Assembly (NCBI RefSeq): GCF_029852145.1
Contig: NC_079973.1
Location: 18,246,422 to 18,310,421, forward strand
Length of the DNA stretch: 64,000 bases
Reading direction: 5' to 3'
From: Microplitis mediator
Lineage: Eukaryota > Arthropoda > Insecta > Hymenoptera > Braconidae
Made by a program: the position numbers and the translations under genes. Positions within the stretch are counted from its first letter, which is position 1; every line of letters begins with the position of its first letter. Below the pieces are notes generated by a model. The model was not told the origin of the DNA. It saw only the letters and a program-made list of their open reading frames with translations, and did no database searches. Shown piece by piece: positions 11,202 to 21,599 of this stretch.

Positions 11202-11274
11202 TGTAGTCTAAGGCAAGAGTGCGTTAACATAGCCTTACTGATGAGTCCGTTAACGTACTTAGGACGAAACTACA
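11202..11274 (+). ncRNA. Hammerhead ribozyme (stem III open, sTRSV-like order)
   Basis: All elements of the hammerhead fold are present in order. Stem III strand TGTAG (11202-11206) is followed by the cleavage triplet GTC, with the U at 11207 and cleavage after C11208. Stem I is TAAGGC (11209-11214) paired with GCCTTA (11232-11237). The core CTGATGA is at 11238-11244. Stem II is GTCC (11245-11248) with GGAC (11262-11265). GAAA is at 11266-11269 and the closing stem III strand CTACA at 11270-11274. Every stem is fully Watson-Crick paired and the core matches the consensus. Loop 1 (17 nt) holds CGTTAAC (11222-11228) and loop 2 (13 nt) holds GTTAACG (11249-11255), exact complements that could form the loop-loop contact known to speed natural hammerheads. 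Known hammerheads self-cleave; activity here is inferred. The host element is not identified. Confidence 0.9.
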
Positions 11275-11534
11275 GAAATTATGGCAAATAGGCATATATC
11301 TTAAGTTTTGGTGGTTGACTTAAGAGTCAATACATAGAATAAAAAGAAAAATATGTCAAATGGTGCAGTGTAGCACGGAACAGAAAAATTTCAAACTAAA
11401 TCTTGAAATCAAGCTAATTTATACCTTTGGTATACATGTACAATTTATTAATGCTTAAATAACACCTAAATAAGCAAGTACATCTTTAATCCGCCGACAA
11501 ATGCCAGAGAATGAAACAAGTCTCTTGGCAATTT
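11275..11534. other. Unassigned non-coding DNA downstream of the ribozyme
   Basis: No ORF. No second hammerhead core (CTGATGA..GAAAC) was found nearby on either strand, so a tandem retrozyme arrangement is not visible. Confidence 0.4.
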
Positions 11535-12165
11535 GAATATTGCACGCCTCGGAAGCGAAGCGGAGAGGTTGTGCTTTATAACCGACCTGTCAAGGTCACA
11601 CGATTTCCACTCATTAAAGTGCATATATTTTTTTTCTATTACTCTTACACATTATGAAAAGCACATCAATATAAAGCTGAAACACTAATGAATAATCCTG
11701 ATACTTTTTTTAATTTGTCTAATATGTATTAATATAAAAAAAAGTTCATTAAAAAAAATTTATCGTGGACGTCCATTAGTCTGTGGTTCAAAAAAACGGC
11801 GTGGTACGGATATCTCGAGAACGACTTGACGAAACTACTTAATTTTTTTTTCAAAATTTTCAGAAATATGCAAAGAAGGTTCCTTTCGAAAATCACTACT
11901 GTAGGCCTTCTCGTTTTTTAAAAAATAAATCATTACGGTTAAAACCGGCAATCTTACATGTAAACAAACACATACTGCCGCCATTTTTCATTAGGAATGT
12001 TCTCCTTATTTATTTTTTTTACTTTTATTACCGTATATTTACCATGGAAATTTCTATGGGAAAAGAGCGGGATATTCAATTTTATTCGAAATTTAACTTT
12101 TAAAAAAAAACATAACATGAGCTTTCGAGGCGTGCACTTTTGGATTTTCCAAATTTTTTTGGATT
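11535..12165. repeat. GCGAAGC-hairpin repeat, copy 2, with inverted subterminal TGCACGCCTC
   Basis: Left end TATTGCACGCCTCGGAAGCG, right part CGAGGCGTGCACTTTTGGAT then tttccaaattttttt. The same right-hand phrase (GTGCACTTTTGAATTTTCCA) occurs at 39128-39150. The inside is A/T-rich; the opposing 83- and 60-codon ORFs at 11954-12205 overlap and look like chance. Confidence 0.55.
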
Positions 12166-12310
12166 TATGCTTGATATAAACAGGTGGAGTCGTGATTCTA
12201 AACAATTACCTAAATTTTTTTTGAAAATCTAAGTTCAGAAGATACCTTTCGAATGCCGCAAGAACCATCTAAATCGGTTCATTCATTAAAAAGATATGAG
12301 AGGTTTATAT

Positions 12311-12353
<43 letters not shown>

Positions 12354-12361
12354 CATACATA
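12166..12361. repeat. CTTCCCGCT family fragment, left part, with (CA)n tract
   Basis: Contains the foldback-family phrase about fitting residues (ccatctaaatcggttcattc) and then (CA)n at about 12311-12350 followed by tgcatacata. It continues after the 12362-14477 insertion at 14478-14635. Other family copies likewise carry a CA- or TA-rich microsatellite before the same end sequence. Confidence 0.55.
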
Positions 12362-14477
12362 CACTGAGAGAAAAAATCGGTTTTCTGAACTAAGGAATCG
12401 TAGTTCACAGACGACTCAGCTATTGAAGTCAGTTTCAGTAACTAATACGCCACAGTAAAGTGCTCTACGATTACATAGTCGTTCTTAATATTTTTAGTTA
12501 CATATACTAAGATAGCAATAATGAACATAACTAGTTTAGGGAAAGTTTTTATTACTATCAGTTTAAAGTTAACATAACTATAATTTATATTGTAGTAAGC
12601 AATTTATTCTTAGTCTAATAAACATTAAGATTATTGTGATGTTAATAATGTACACTTAGTTCTTCAGATCATTTATAATAGTAGCAATAAGTATTTGTGT
12701 CTAGATGTACACACTAGAAAATTGAACTTTCTGCGAATGTACTATTTTGACTTATTGTAACTAAACATTCATAGTTACCATTGCCATAATTTAGTATTGC
12801 AAGAAACAAATTTATTTAGCGATCTGTAGTGCAAATTTTGTTTTATTGTTACTGAATTCTTTTTTCTTTAATAGCCAACATTTATATGATAAATACAGAA
12901 AATTTTTTTTCTATTACATTAAATGTACTTGATGTTTTTCTATTATTACAAAAATTATTTTAGGAAACATTAATGTCATAATGTAATTTAGTACATACTA
13001 TATTACAATCAAAAATGATACTAGTCACTCTGTCAAATAACAGAGAAATACTAATGCCAGAATTGTTCTCAAGCTTGGAATATAATACTTCTGAAATAAA
13101 TTTCTTACCAGGGACACTACAAAAGGTGGGCGCGATCTAGTGGCGAGCACCGAACTACTCCCAATGCTGTTGCCTTGCTCTGGTGACTTCTCTCTCCTCC
13201 ATATAGATGTTTTCTCCCAAGAAATTTATTCCTTAGTTTAAGCAACTATTCTGTTTTGGTTGGAGCATAAAAAGTTCTTGCGTTAAATAATAGTACTCAT
13301 TCCGAGATATTTTATTTTCTTTAAACAAAAAAGTGCAGATTGCTACAAAAAACTATTACATCTTGCTTCAAAAAAATATCTAATATTAAGAAATAAAAAC
13401 TTCTGTAACATGTAAAAATTTATCTTGAATTTTTATCTCGGATCGAAATATTTTTTTTCAAGTAAACATATTCTCACGCTTAAATCGAAAAATGTTTACT
13501 TATTTAAAGAGTTTTAATTTCTTAATATAGGAGATATGTTAGTTTTTAGTAACAATTGCATTTTTTAGTTTGAAGAAAATAAATTTTCTCAGAATAACTA
13601 CTATTTTTTTAACGCGAGAATTTTTGTATGCTTCAACCAAAAAAAAAAAAAAAAGTTGTTTAAGCTAAAAGGAAAATTTATTGGGAGAAAAGATATAAAT
13701 TATCTTGATTAATTTTCATTTTAATAAATAATTCCGAATTGATTGACAACAAAAAATTTTTACACGCCCTTTTGGTATAAAAAAAAATTTTTTTTCACTT
13801 TTTTAATCGATCTTCACATTTTTAACAATTCGGAATTGCTAAGCAAAAAAAATGTTTGATACGCTTCTTTGGCTCAGCAGAACCAATAAGGTGTATATTT
13901 TGCAGTACGCACTTTTGGCATTAGGATCGGAATTTATAGCCAGGGAAACTAAATATTAAGGATATCCGTAACTATATGCTCCTTTGAATTTTTTTTTACA
14001 GTTGATTATTAGTCAGCAGAAATATTCTATAATTATTAAATTAACTGGAAATTGGTTGTTTAGACAACTAAGATGAAATAGTACGGTTGATACTTTTGTC
14101 AGTAGTAAAAGAAACTAAATAAATACAGTTCTATGAGACGACGACTAAACTCTTAGTTGAGTCAACTATTAAAATTATTTCTACCAACTATCATACAGTC
14201 ACTAAGCTAACATAGTTACTGTATCTATATTATGTTAATCGACCCAATGATAGAGGTAATATTGTGTTCACTACTAAGTCTTGATTTAAAAAGATTGAAG
14301 TTTTGTAGTGACCATAATGAGGCAAAAATAGTTTCTTAAGTTTAGTTAATGTAACTATTTTTTCGTGCTGATTCACACTAGTATATAGTTCCAGTAACAA
14401 TAAAAATTGGTTAAGGAGACTATATTTTTATATCTGTCGCTGAATAGTTCAGGTTACTAAGCACTTTTCTCTCAGTG
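12362..14477. mobile_element. TIR element (2.1 kb) with CACTGAGAGAAAAA ends and TA duplication, word ACTAAG/CTTAGT
   Basis: Left CACTGAGAGAAAAAATCGGT, right CACTTTTCTCTCAGTG, each flanked by TA (12360-12361, 14478-14479). The arms are made of words such as gtaactaa, ttagtta and gactaagt in both orientations. Internal G/C-rich core near 13125-13200 (gggcgcgatctagtggcgag). No transposase-like ORF. It is inserted in a CTTCCCGCT-family copy whose flanks resume directly on both sides. Confidence 0.85.
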
Positions 14478-14635
14478 TACAGACATCGCTCTGAAAATGT
14501 CAGAATAGCATCCTAGCACCTTCAAATGTCGACATATGATGAAAACCCGGTTTTTGAAAATCGGGGTGAAACCAATAACTTCCCGAATTTTTTGAAAATC
14601 GTCGATTTTATCAGCGGGAAGTTAAAAAATATATT
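14478..14635. repeat. CTTCCCGCT family fragment, right terminus
   Basis: Carries the shared 3' part (cgacatatgatgaaaacccg ... gaaaatcgg) and the terminus agcgggaagttaaaaaa, as at 54405 and 59448. The ORF 14526-14801 simply reads through it. Confidence 0.65.
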
Positions 14636-15011
14636 GTTACAAAGAAAAATGTTTAAACAACAGATTTTATACATTTTTAAGTCGACTTATTACGATTTTT
14701 CTATAAAATGTCTGTTTTTAGTGACTTATCGCGTTAAATTCCTCAGGAGTCATGGGTTAGTAAACACTATAACTTCCGAAAAATACAATTTTCCAACTTA
14801 ATTTTTTTTTTAATATCTTAATATAGTTAATGCGAAGACCCCTTTTGAAAATGGCAGCTAAATATCTTATGGCTTAATTATAATTAATATTTTTAGATAG
14901 GCATAACACGACAATTTCTACCCTTTGAGCAGCCATATTACTTTTTTTTTTAAATATACATTTCTTTCAAGAGTGAACATAGTCAAGATTATTTGTATTT
15001 TTACTTTTTTC
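14636..15011. other. No gene recognised
   Basis: AT-rich DNA without repeats or coding features that I can support. Confidence 0.4.
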
Positions 15012-15378
15012 TTAATTGTTTTCTAGTATATAGCCGTAGTAACGGCCTTTTACACTTTTTGCCTTTATATCGCAACTGCTTTACTTCTCTTTCTGCCTAC
15101 ATTGTGCGGCTGTGGCCCGACTTGTGCTTATACCTTACTGCATCATTACGGTGATGCCCTACAATCTCCCTTGTGCAATGGAGGTGTAGTGGCGTAGAGA
15201 AACCACAGAGAAAACCTAGCCAGTACAGTTTCGGTTTGGGTGATGCTCCAGTGATCGATAAAATTCCCATTTTACCGATCACTGGATCTTCATCCCGCGC
15301 CTAACGGTCAGAGACCTTCGCTCGAACCCGACGTGTGGCTAAACGGTCACCCAGCCAAGTAGTGGTCATGCTCGATGC
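15012..15378 (-). repeat. Candidate 5S-rRNA-derived SINE fragment
   Basis: On the minus strand the sequence TACTTGGCTGGGTGACCG (15361-15344) matches the internal control region of 5S rRNA (TACTTGGaTGGGTGACCG) at all but one base, followed by a GGGTTCGAGC box. Further on is a strong hairpin (arms ccagtgatcg / cgatcactgg at about 15249-15286) and a G/C-rich body. That fits a SINE3-type element lacking its 5' end. The poly(A) of the Jockey-like LINE abuts it. The minus ORF 15097-15282 is a shadow. Confidence 0.5.
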
Positions 15379-15750
15379 TTTTTTTTTTTTTTTTAGAATG
15401 TTTATTTATTTAGGAAAAACAGTCATACATAATTGGATAAAATAAACAAAAAAAATAAAACCATAATATTTTTATACATTCGTATTTTTGGAAAGTATCA
15501 GGCTGGTATTATCAGCATCTCGTACTTTATCAATCTTTGTCATTTGTATTTATTCTTATTATTAGTTCGGTATTTACATTAGATATATTTCTCTAGTCTG
15601 GTTCTCTTTTACGTTATTGAATGTGGAAAAAAAATTTTGTATAAAAACCACTCATATATTCATGCTTACAGCTAACTTAATAAATAATTAAATAAAAATA
15701 AAAGGATGTGACTATGTACATATATACAAATATACAGTTAATGTTTTTAA

Positions 15751-18700
15751 TTATATTCTTCCTGGCGTAGTTGGCACAGTATGACGTTGCTTTTGTTTAG
15801 CTTTTCGTTCTTTTCTCCTTCTTTCTAGGTTGTTCATGTGAGCTGCGTTTTTGTCCAACCAGTATTTTGGGTGTAGGCGGTGGAAATCGTCTTCGTCCCT
15901 TTTGGGGACCACCGTGGAGTACTTTAGGTCATTTTCGTTTGCTAGGTATGCATCGATGGGTATACGCTTGTTGGCTTTATGTCTGCTCCTATGGTAGACT
16001 GTAGGTATGTTTTTTTCGTTTTGTATTATTCCGAGTCTGTCTAATTGTGTGAATGTTTGTGGTTGTATGTATCCTTTGTCAGTTGCGTCGTCGAGGTTGA
16101 TGTTCGTTGTCGTCAGCTTTTGGATTATGGCGTTGTCTATGTTTTTGAGTTGGCTGTAGTAGTCTCGTGTGAATTTCTGGGGATATTTGCTGCGTCGTAC
16201 AGTGTTTTGTTGCTGATTCTTTCCACGTAATTTGTCTGTTCTTTCCTGTATAGTCCAAGTGCGGCTCTTAGGCATGCTCTTTCGAACTGCCTTAGCTTTT
16301 CCATTTGGGCTGCTCCCAGGTTCCACCAAACTGGTACCGCATACGTTAGTATTGGTTTGATCAGCAGGAGGTAACAGATCACTCTGGCTCTTTTGCTTAT
16401 CTTGCTATTGTGAAATAGTCGGGAGAGGGCTCTATAGCTGTTCCGTGCTTTTGTTAACTGAATGTCCACGTGCCCTGTGTATCTCACCAGGTAGTCTATG
16501 TTTACTCCAAGGTATTTGACGGTTTTTTTTGTTGGTATGATCGCTGGTTCTTTGGTGTCTGGTTTGAAAGTTGTTACTGTGAATTCTTCGGCTTGTTTTC
16601 TTTTACGTGGTGCTATTAAATTGGATGGTTTTCTGAAGACTATTGACTCGCATTTCGACGGATTTATTCGAAGATTCCATTTTATATAAAATTTATTAAT
16701 TTTGTTGACTATTTCTTCTAGTTTTATTTGTATTTCTTTTGGGGTTACTCCAGCTACGTAGAATATTGTGTCATCTGCGTACGCTATCGAGTAGGTATTG
16801 TTGTTCTGGTTTAGATAAAATATATTGAGTATGCCACAGGTATAGATATTGAACAAGACTGGTGAGTTAACTAATCCTTGCATCAGGCCCTCCAGGATAT
16901 GAAAGGTTTGTGTCGATACCTTGTTGCCGTCCCATATGATAAATGACCTGTTGGTGATCATGTTCCATATCAAGCCAATGAGTTCTATTCTAAATTTTTT
17001 TTGGATCAGTATGTAGATTAGGCCAAAAATCCATACTGAGTCAAAAGCCTTTTCTAGATCGATAAGGGTTGCACCGACTATTTCGTTATTGGCCAGGTGG
17101 GTGTTGATGTCTGAAAGCAATTTATGGATGGCGTGGACTGTCGAGTGCTGATGTCTAAATCCGAATTGATTGTCTGGTATGATTTTGTCTTTTTTACAAT
17201 GTTCTAGGATGGAGTTTTTAATTATTGCCTCATAGACTTTACTGATGTTCGGGGTTAGGCTGATTGGCCTGTAGCTGGAAGGTTGATTGGTTGGTTTCCC
17301 TTTTTTATGTATAGGTAAAATTTTCGCAGTTTTCCATGCGTCGGGGAAATATTGCATGTTGAGCAAGTTATTGAACAGGACTGTGTAATCTTTTATAATT
17401 CTGACTGGCAGATGTCTTAGTACAATGGTCGGGATGTTATCGATTCCAGTAGATGTCTTGTTTGGTAGCTTCCGTAGTACCAAGCTCACCTCGGACACCG
17501 AACAGAAGTATTTATTTGCGTTGGGTTCTATGATGGGTGCGTGGGCTCTATTGTCTGGTGCAAAAATTGTGGTCGTTTTGTTTTCTGCTCTCTCTGTTAT
17601 GTATTGGTCGATGAAAGTGCTCACTGTCTGGTCTACTATCTGTTTTAGGCGTGTGTTGGAGTTCAAGTATCGGGGGGAGTTGATTGATTCGAAGTAAGCG
17701 CCCACAATGTTCAGTTTATCCGTTTGATCTTCTATGATGTACTCATCTGTTTCTTCCACTGCGTTTGTAATATTACATTGGCTTTTCTGTAGTATGGTTG
17801 TTTCTGTTTTTTTAATGTGCATATGGGGCATATCTTGCTTGGGCGTTGGTCTGAAAATTCTGTTAACTATTGGGAAAAATTTACCCGGATTTTTATAATC
17901 TATACTTTTGAGTGTTTTTTCCCAGTGCTCTTCAATATTTTTTTTGATTTCGTTGTTTATTTAATCTTTGACATTTTTAAGAAGTTCTTTAATGTACGGG
18001 ATTAAAGCCCTTGCTGCTGGTTGGTTGGACTTTTTTGCAGCATGAAGTTTGGTTAACAGGTTTGATTTGTGCATATGTAATTTTTTTATTTTGTTGGTGA
18101 TGTAATGGTTTGCTTTTGTTTTGTTGGTTGACTTCGGTACTTTTTCGTCTATTGTTTTTAAGATGGTTTTGGTCAACTCATCAATATATCCGTCGATTTC
18201 CGTTTTGTTTAAATTTTTGTCATCTGGAATATTGATTTTGTAATTGTTGTTTAACTGTCTGGTAAACGTCTTTCAGTTAGTGGATTTGTATAGATGTCTG
18301 CGTGTTGTGTTGGTTGGAGTTGCAGGTGTGATTTGTACTCTTGCTACCAGTAGGATTGCCCTGTGGTCGCTGTCGTACTCTGCAGTGGTTTCCCTTTGTT
18401 TTAGTTGATCAATTGGATTCTGGCATCAACTATCGCTATGTCCAGAATTGTTTGCGATGGGATATCTATTGGTTCGTCAGGTGCGTATAGTCTGGTTTTA
18501 AACTGTTGCGTATTATCTCTTTCCCATTTAGTCAGGTGTCTGCCTCTCATGTTGTTAGCTCTGTCCCCGAAATCAGTGTGTCTGGCGTAAAAGTCCCCGG
18601 CCATTATGTAGTAGTTATTATCATCTTGCAGTTTTTAAGTTTATTGAATAAGTCATTAATTTCGTCAAGTAGGTCCTTTTTAATTTCTATTTTGCTGGTT

Positions 18701-19107
18701 GCGTATACACTAACGACGATGAGTGATTGATTCCTGTTGATTTTGAGTTTTATTATGGTGTATTCTAGTATTTTATTTTTGTTAGAGTTCGGATGGTTGA
18801 TTTTGATGAATGGTATTTCCGTTTTAATTATTATCGCTGTCCCTCCTTCTTTTTTTGCGTTGGGTCTGTCAGTGCGGATTACTTTGTATCCTTCAAAGGT
18901 GAGTTTGTGTCTCTCTATTAGTTTGGTTTCGGACACCAGAGTTATGTCTAGTTTATTTTTTTTTATGAATTGTTCTAAGTCCAGTCTGCGCTGGTAGGTG
19001 ACTATGGAGTTTGTGTTGATAGCTCCGATTTTTATTTTGTCTATTGTCTTTGGTTCCATGCTGTGTGGATTGTTCTGATCAGCTGTTTGTTGGCTGCGTG
19101 GATCCAT
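15751..19107 (-). pseudogene. LINE ORF2, endonuclease + reverse transcriptase, broken
   Basis: The N-terminal 167 codons (from 19107) are an APE-type endonuclease, including GAINTNSI and VSETKL. A frameshift near 18604 moves to the frame with AGDFYARHTDFG, the equivalent of the GGDxNAKHxxWG motif. Stops follow near 18401, near 18273 (Trp to TGA) and at 17961. The RT then runs to about 16170: LIDLEKAFDSVW (motif A), EGLMQGLVNSP (motif B) and YADD at residues 351-354 counted from the ATG at 17831. Another frameshift near 16170 leads into the Lys/Arg-rich C-terminal frame ending at 15751. The RT core is recognisable but the protein cannot be made. Confidence 0.85.
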
Positions 19108-20085
19108 TATTCGTAGTCTATCTGAGTCCCAATTAGTTCGAATAATTGGTCTATTCTGCTTGCATTATTTGCTATGATGCTTTCTAGAGATAAGATTCTA
19201 TTGGTGAGTACCTTGAATTCATTTTTTAGTTCGTTAAGCCATGTGGGTGGTGCGTTGTATGATTGTGAGCCACTATTGCGTGCTGTTGGTATCTCTTGTG
19301 TGTTATAATGTGTTGCTGCTTCGGGTCTGTACTGACTTTGAGTATCAAGTTGAATTGGGGGTTGTGTCATGTTCGCGTATGATATATTCGGGTTGACTGT
19401 TCGTGTGATTCTGTTTAGTTTTGCCTGTCTATCCTGCTTATTTATTGCGTTGTTTTTGTTGATGATGCTCAGTGCGTGTTTATAATATATACATCCACGA
19501 TAGTTGGCTGGGTGTCCGGATTGTCCACAGTTTGCACATTTCAGTTTTTCCTTTGGCTGATCAGCCGTTATTAGACAGGTTTTGGGGCCATGGCCCCCAC
19601 CGCATTTCACACATCTGCATGTCAAGTAACAGTTAGAGCTGGCGTGTCCTAGTCGTTGGCATCTTTTGCATTGGAAAATTTTTTCCCACCTTAGGAATTC
19701 CCACTTAACAATCTGGTGTAGGAAGAGTTTTATTTTTGTTAGTTCAGATAAAATACTGTCGTACGATACCTGTATTAAAAAGTGTGTCGTTTTCTTTTGC
19801 TTATTTTTGTTGAAAACTATCTCTGTCACTTTCTCCAATTTTATATTTTTAAGATTTAGGGATATTATTTCATCTTCGACCATTTTTGCCGTGTATCCAC
19901 CAAAAACTCCCTTCAGTATTATAGATTTTGGTTTTTTTATTTTCGGGGTGTATGTGTAATAGTTTAAATTTTTTAATAGTAAATTTTCCCTAATTTTCTC
20001 GTATGCTATTAAGTTGAATGCAAAGATTGTTATCGTGGCGGGTTCAATGTCCCATATACCTAGTATATGGTGGGGACAACTGAAA
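19107..20085 (-). pseudogene. LINE ORF1, Gag-like nucleic-acid-binding protein (5' truncated)
   Basis: The open frame runs without stops from about 20085 to 19107; an ATG at 19883 is internal because the frame continues upstream (e.g. IILKGVFGGYTAK just before it). Three zinc knuckles follow one another: CKRCQRLGHASSNC, CVKCGGGHGPKTC and CANCGQSGHPANYRGC, the arrangement of Jockey-clade ORF1 proteins. A Gln/Asn/Ser-rich linker and a C-terminal helical stretch follow. The role is packaging of element RNA. The stop overlaps the ATG region of ORF2 at 19107. Confidence 0.8.
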
Positions 20086-20259
20086 CGATCGCAGCGCTCG
20101 CTGTGGATACAATTTCGTTAAATCATGCTCTCTTTGAATATAAACACGTGAAAATTAAGTTTAAAAATAGTTCATAAATAAAAATTATTCCGAAAAACGA
20201 AAAAATAAAAAAAAAACTGAATAGAACGTAAAAGAAAAAAAGTAAAAAAATTCTTGTTT
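20086..20259. other. Short unassigned stretch
   Basis: Flank between the LINE and the next repeat; no features seen. Confidence 0.35.
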
Positions 20260-20772
20260 TATCTCGTTTTTCGGAATAATTTTTTTTTTTCTCTTTACCT
20301 TACATTTACTGAATAACTAACGCAAAAATGAAAGAAAATCCGAAAAAAATTGATTTTTTTATTTTGATAACGATTACACAAATTAAGGAACAAAACTTGT
20401 TCCTTTGATTGTTTTGTAAAACTTTAAGCAATCGGCCCGGATAAACGGTTCAATGGATCAATCTGAAAATTTCCAGGCTTTTTGAGGGTACATTAAGCTG
20501 TAAAATTACCTGGCAACATTATTTTTTTTATCAATATTTGCAGAGTAGCAATGAGTTGACTAAAAAACCGGAAAATCGCCATTTTTTAAGGGTTTTTCAA
20601 ATGGATATCAAGGATGAAAAAAAATTTTTTTTTTTTTTAAATCGAAAATGGAGCTTGTAGGGAATTTATTCAAGTTTCTTAAACTGCCCTATAAATTCTT
20701 GTGCGGCTATTATTTGCTGAGATATCAATAATCAAAGTCAAAAGGATCTTTTTTCATTTGAAGGCTGATATC
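20260..20772 (+). repeat. Dispersed repeat R, copy 1
   Basis: Collinear with 49490-50005: both carry ttaccttacatttactgaat, aaactttaagcaatcggccc (one change in copy 2) and tttgctgagatatcaataat. Copy 1 stops at 20772 at a CCCGGG where the next element begins; copy 2 continues. Non-coding. Confidence 0.8.
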
Positions 20773-21150
20773 CCGGGTCAAAAAAAAAATCTTAATTATG
20801 ACTTAAAATTTAAGTCAAAATTCTTCAAATTCAAATAAGTTAATTTTTATAGTCAGTGTAAAATTTCCATAACACTTGACTTAGATTTGACTTTTTCTGG
20901 CTTAGTTAGGATCGATTTAAGACAAAATAAGTCACGTTTCGGTCAAAACTGGTTCAGTTTGACTCTATTTCCTTTAGATTTAAGTTAAAAAAAGTCAAAT
21001 TCAAGTCAGAATTGCGTCAATTTTAATACATTTTACTTAGATTTAAGTTAAAAAAAGTTACATTAAAGTCAGAATGAAACAAAATTAGACAGTTACAACG
21101 CAATTTTAAAAAATACTTATAATTAGTAACATATAATTAATGATAGTAAT
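20773..21150. repeat. Iterated-word element, word AAGTCAAATTTGACTT, left arm
   Basis: Begins CCCGGGTCAAAAAAAAAATC at 20773, then words such as gacttaaaatttaagtc. A matching right arm with gtcaaattt/aagttaa words lies at about 24900-25190. The coding remnant and the 21576-24755 element sit between the two arms. No right terminus matching CCCGGG was seen. Confidence 0.55.
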
Positions 21151-21239
21151 AATTATTCAAGGTGTTTATGGTTTAGAATATTTTCGATCATTATTAAATG
21201 GTATATTGTTTCTATAAAAAAATTATAAAGAAACATTAA

Positions 21240-21575
21240 AAAATAATTCTTCTTATGTAGCATTTAAATACTTGAATGAAAAACGTTTTGGTCTTCTTCA
21301 TTCTTTGATAAAAATTATTGATAAAATATGCGATTGTCAAAAAATTAGTGATTGTAAGTGCGTTGGCCATCATTTTACAAAAATAACTCCTGCAAACAAA
21401 ACCTTTCAAAGAGCCTGTCAGACTTCTCCAACTATCACACTTATATGAATTCATTGTAACTGAAAATGTATTTGTGATTCCTGTCGAAAATTTACTATCG
21501 GTATGTTTTTATATTAATACAGGTAATAAAATGTTTATTCCAGAATTGGTTAATCAATATGAAAATGAATGATAT
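21240..21575 (+). pseudogene. Decayed protein-coding fragment, unknown family
   Basis: Two plus-strand frames read as protein. One, from about 21258 to 21400, contains Cys pairs (ICDCQKISDCKCVGHHF). The second, from about 21405, reads KEPVRLLQLSHLYEFIV and then VFVIPVENLLSVCFY, ending at the TGA at about 21570. They would join by one frameshift near 21400. The style (Cys/His cluster, then a hydrophobic C-terminal part) suggests the end of a transposase-like or other mobile-element protein, but I do not recognise the family. The element at 21576 is inserted just behind it. Confidence 0.35.
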
Positions 21576-21599
21576 CCCTGATTAAACAAAAGTATTTGA

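Larger units (their letters stand above)
15379..20085 (-). mobile_element. Jockey-like non-LTR retrotransposon (LINE), defective
   Basis: The order on the minus strand is ORF1 (Gag-like with three CCHC knuckles), ORF2 (endonuclease, reverse transcriptase, C-terminal region), 3' UTR, then a poly(A) tail (poly-T at 15379-15394). Copies of this type insert by target-primed reverse transcription. The 5' end is not sharply defined: ORF1-frame coding continues to about 20085 and no 5' UTR is recognisable, so the copy is probably 5' truncated. Multiple frameshifts and stops make it inactive. Confidence 0.85.

Noticed and set aside
11202..11534. Tandem retrozyme (two hammerheads bracketing a unit)
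   Set aside because: I found only one hammerhead core in the region on either strand.
15097..15282. 61-codon minus ORF as a gene
   Set aside because: Lies in the 5S-like SINE candidate and includes its hairpin; no protein features.
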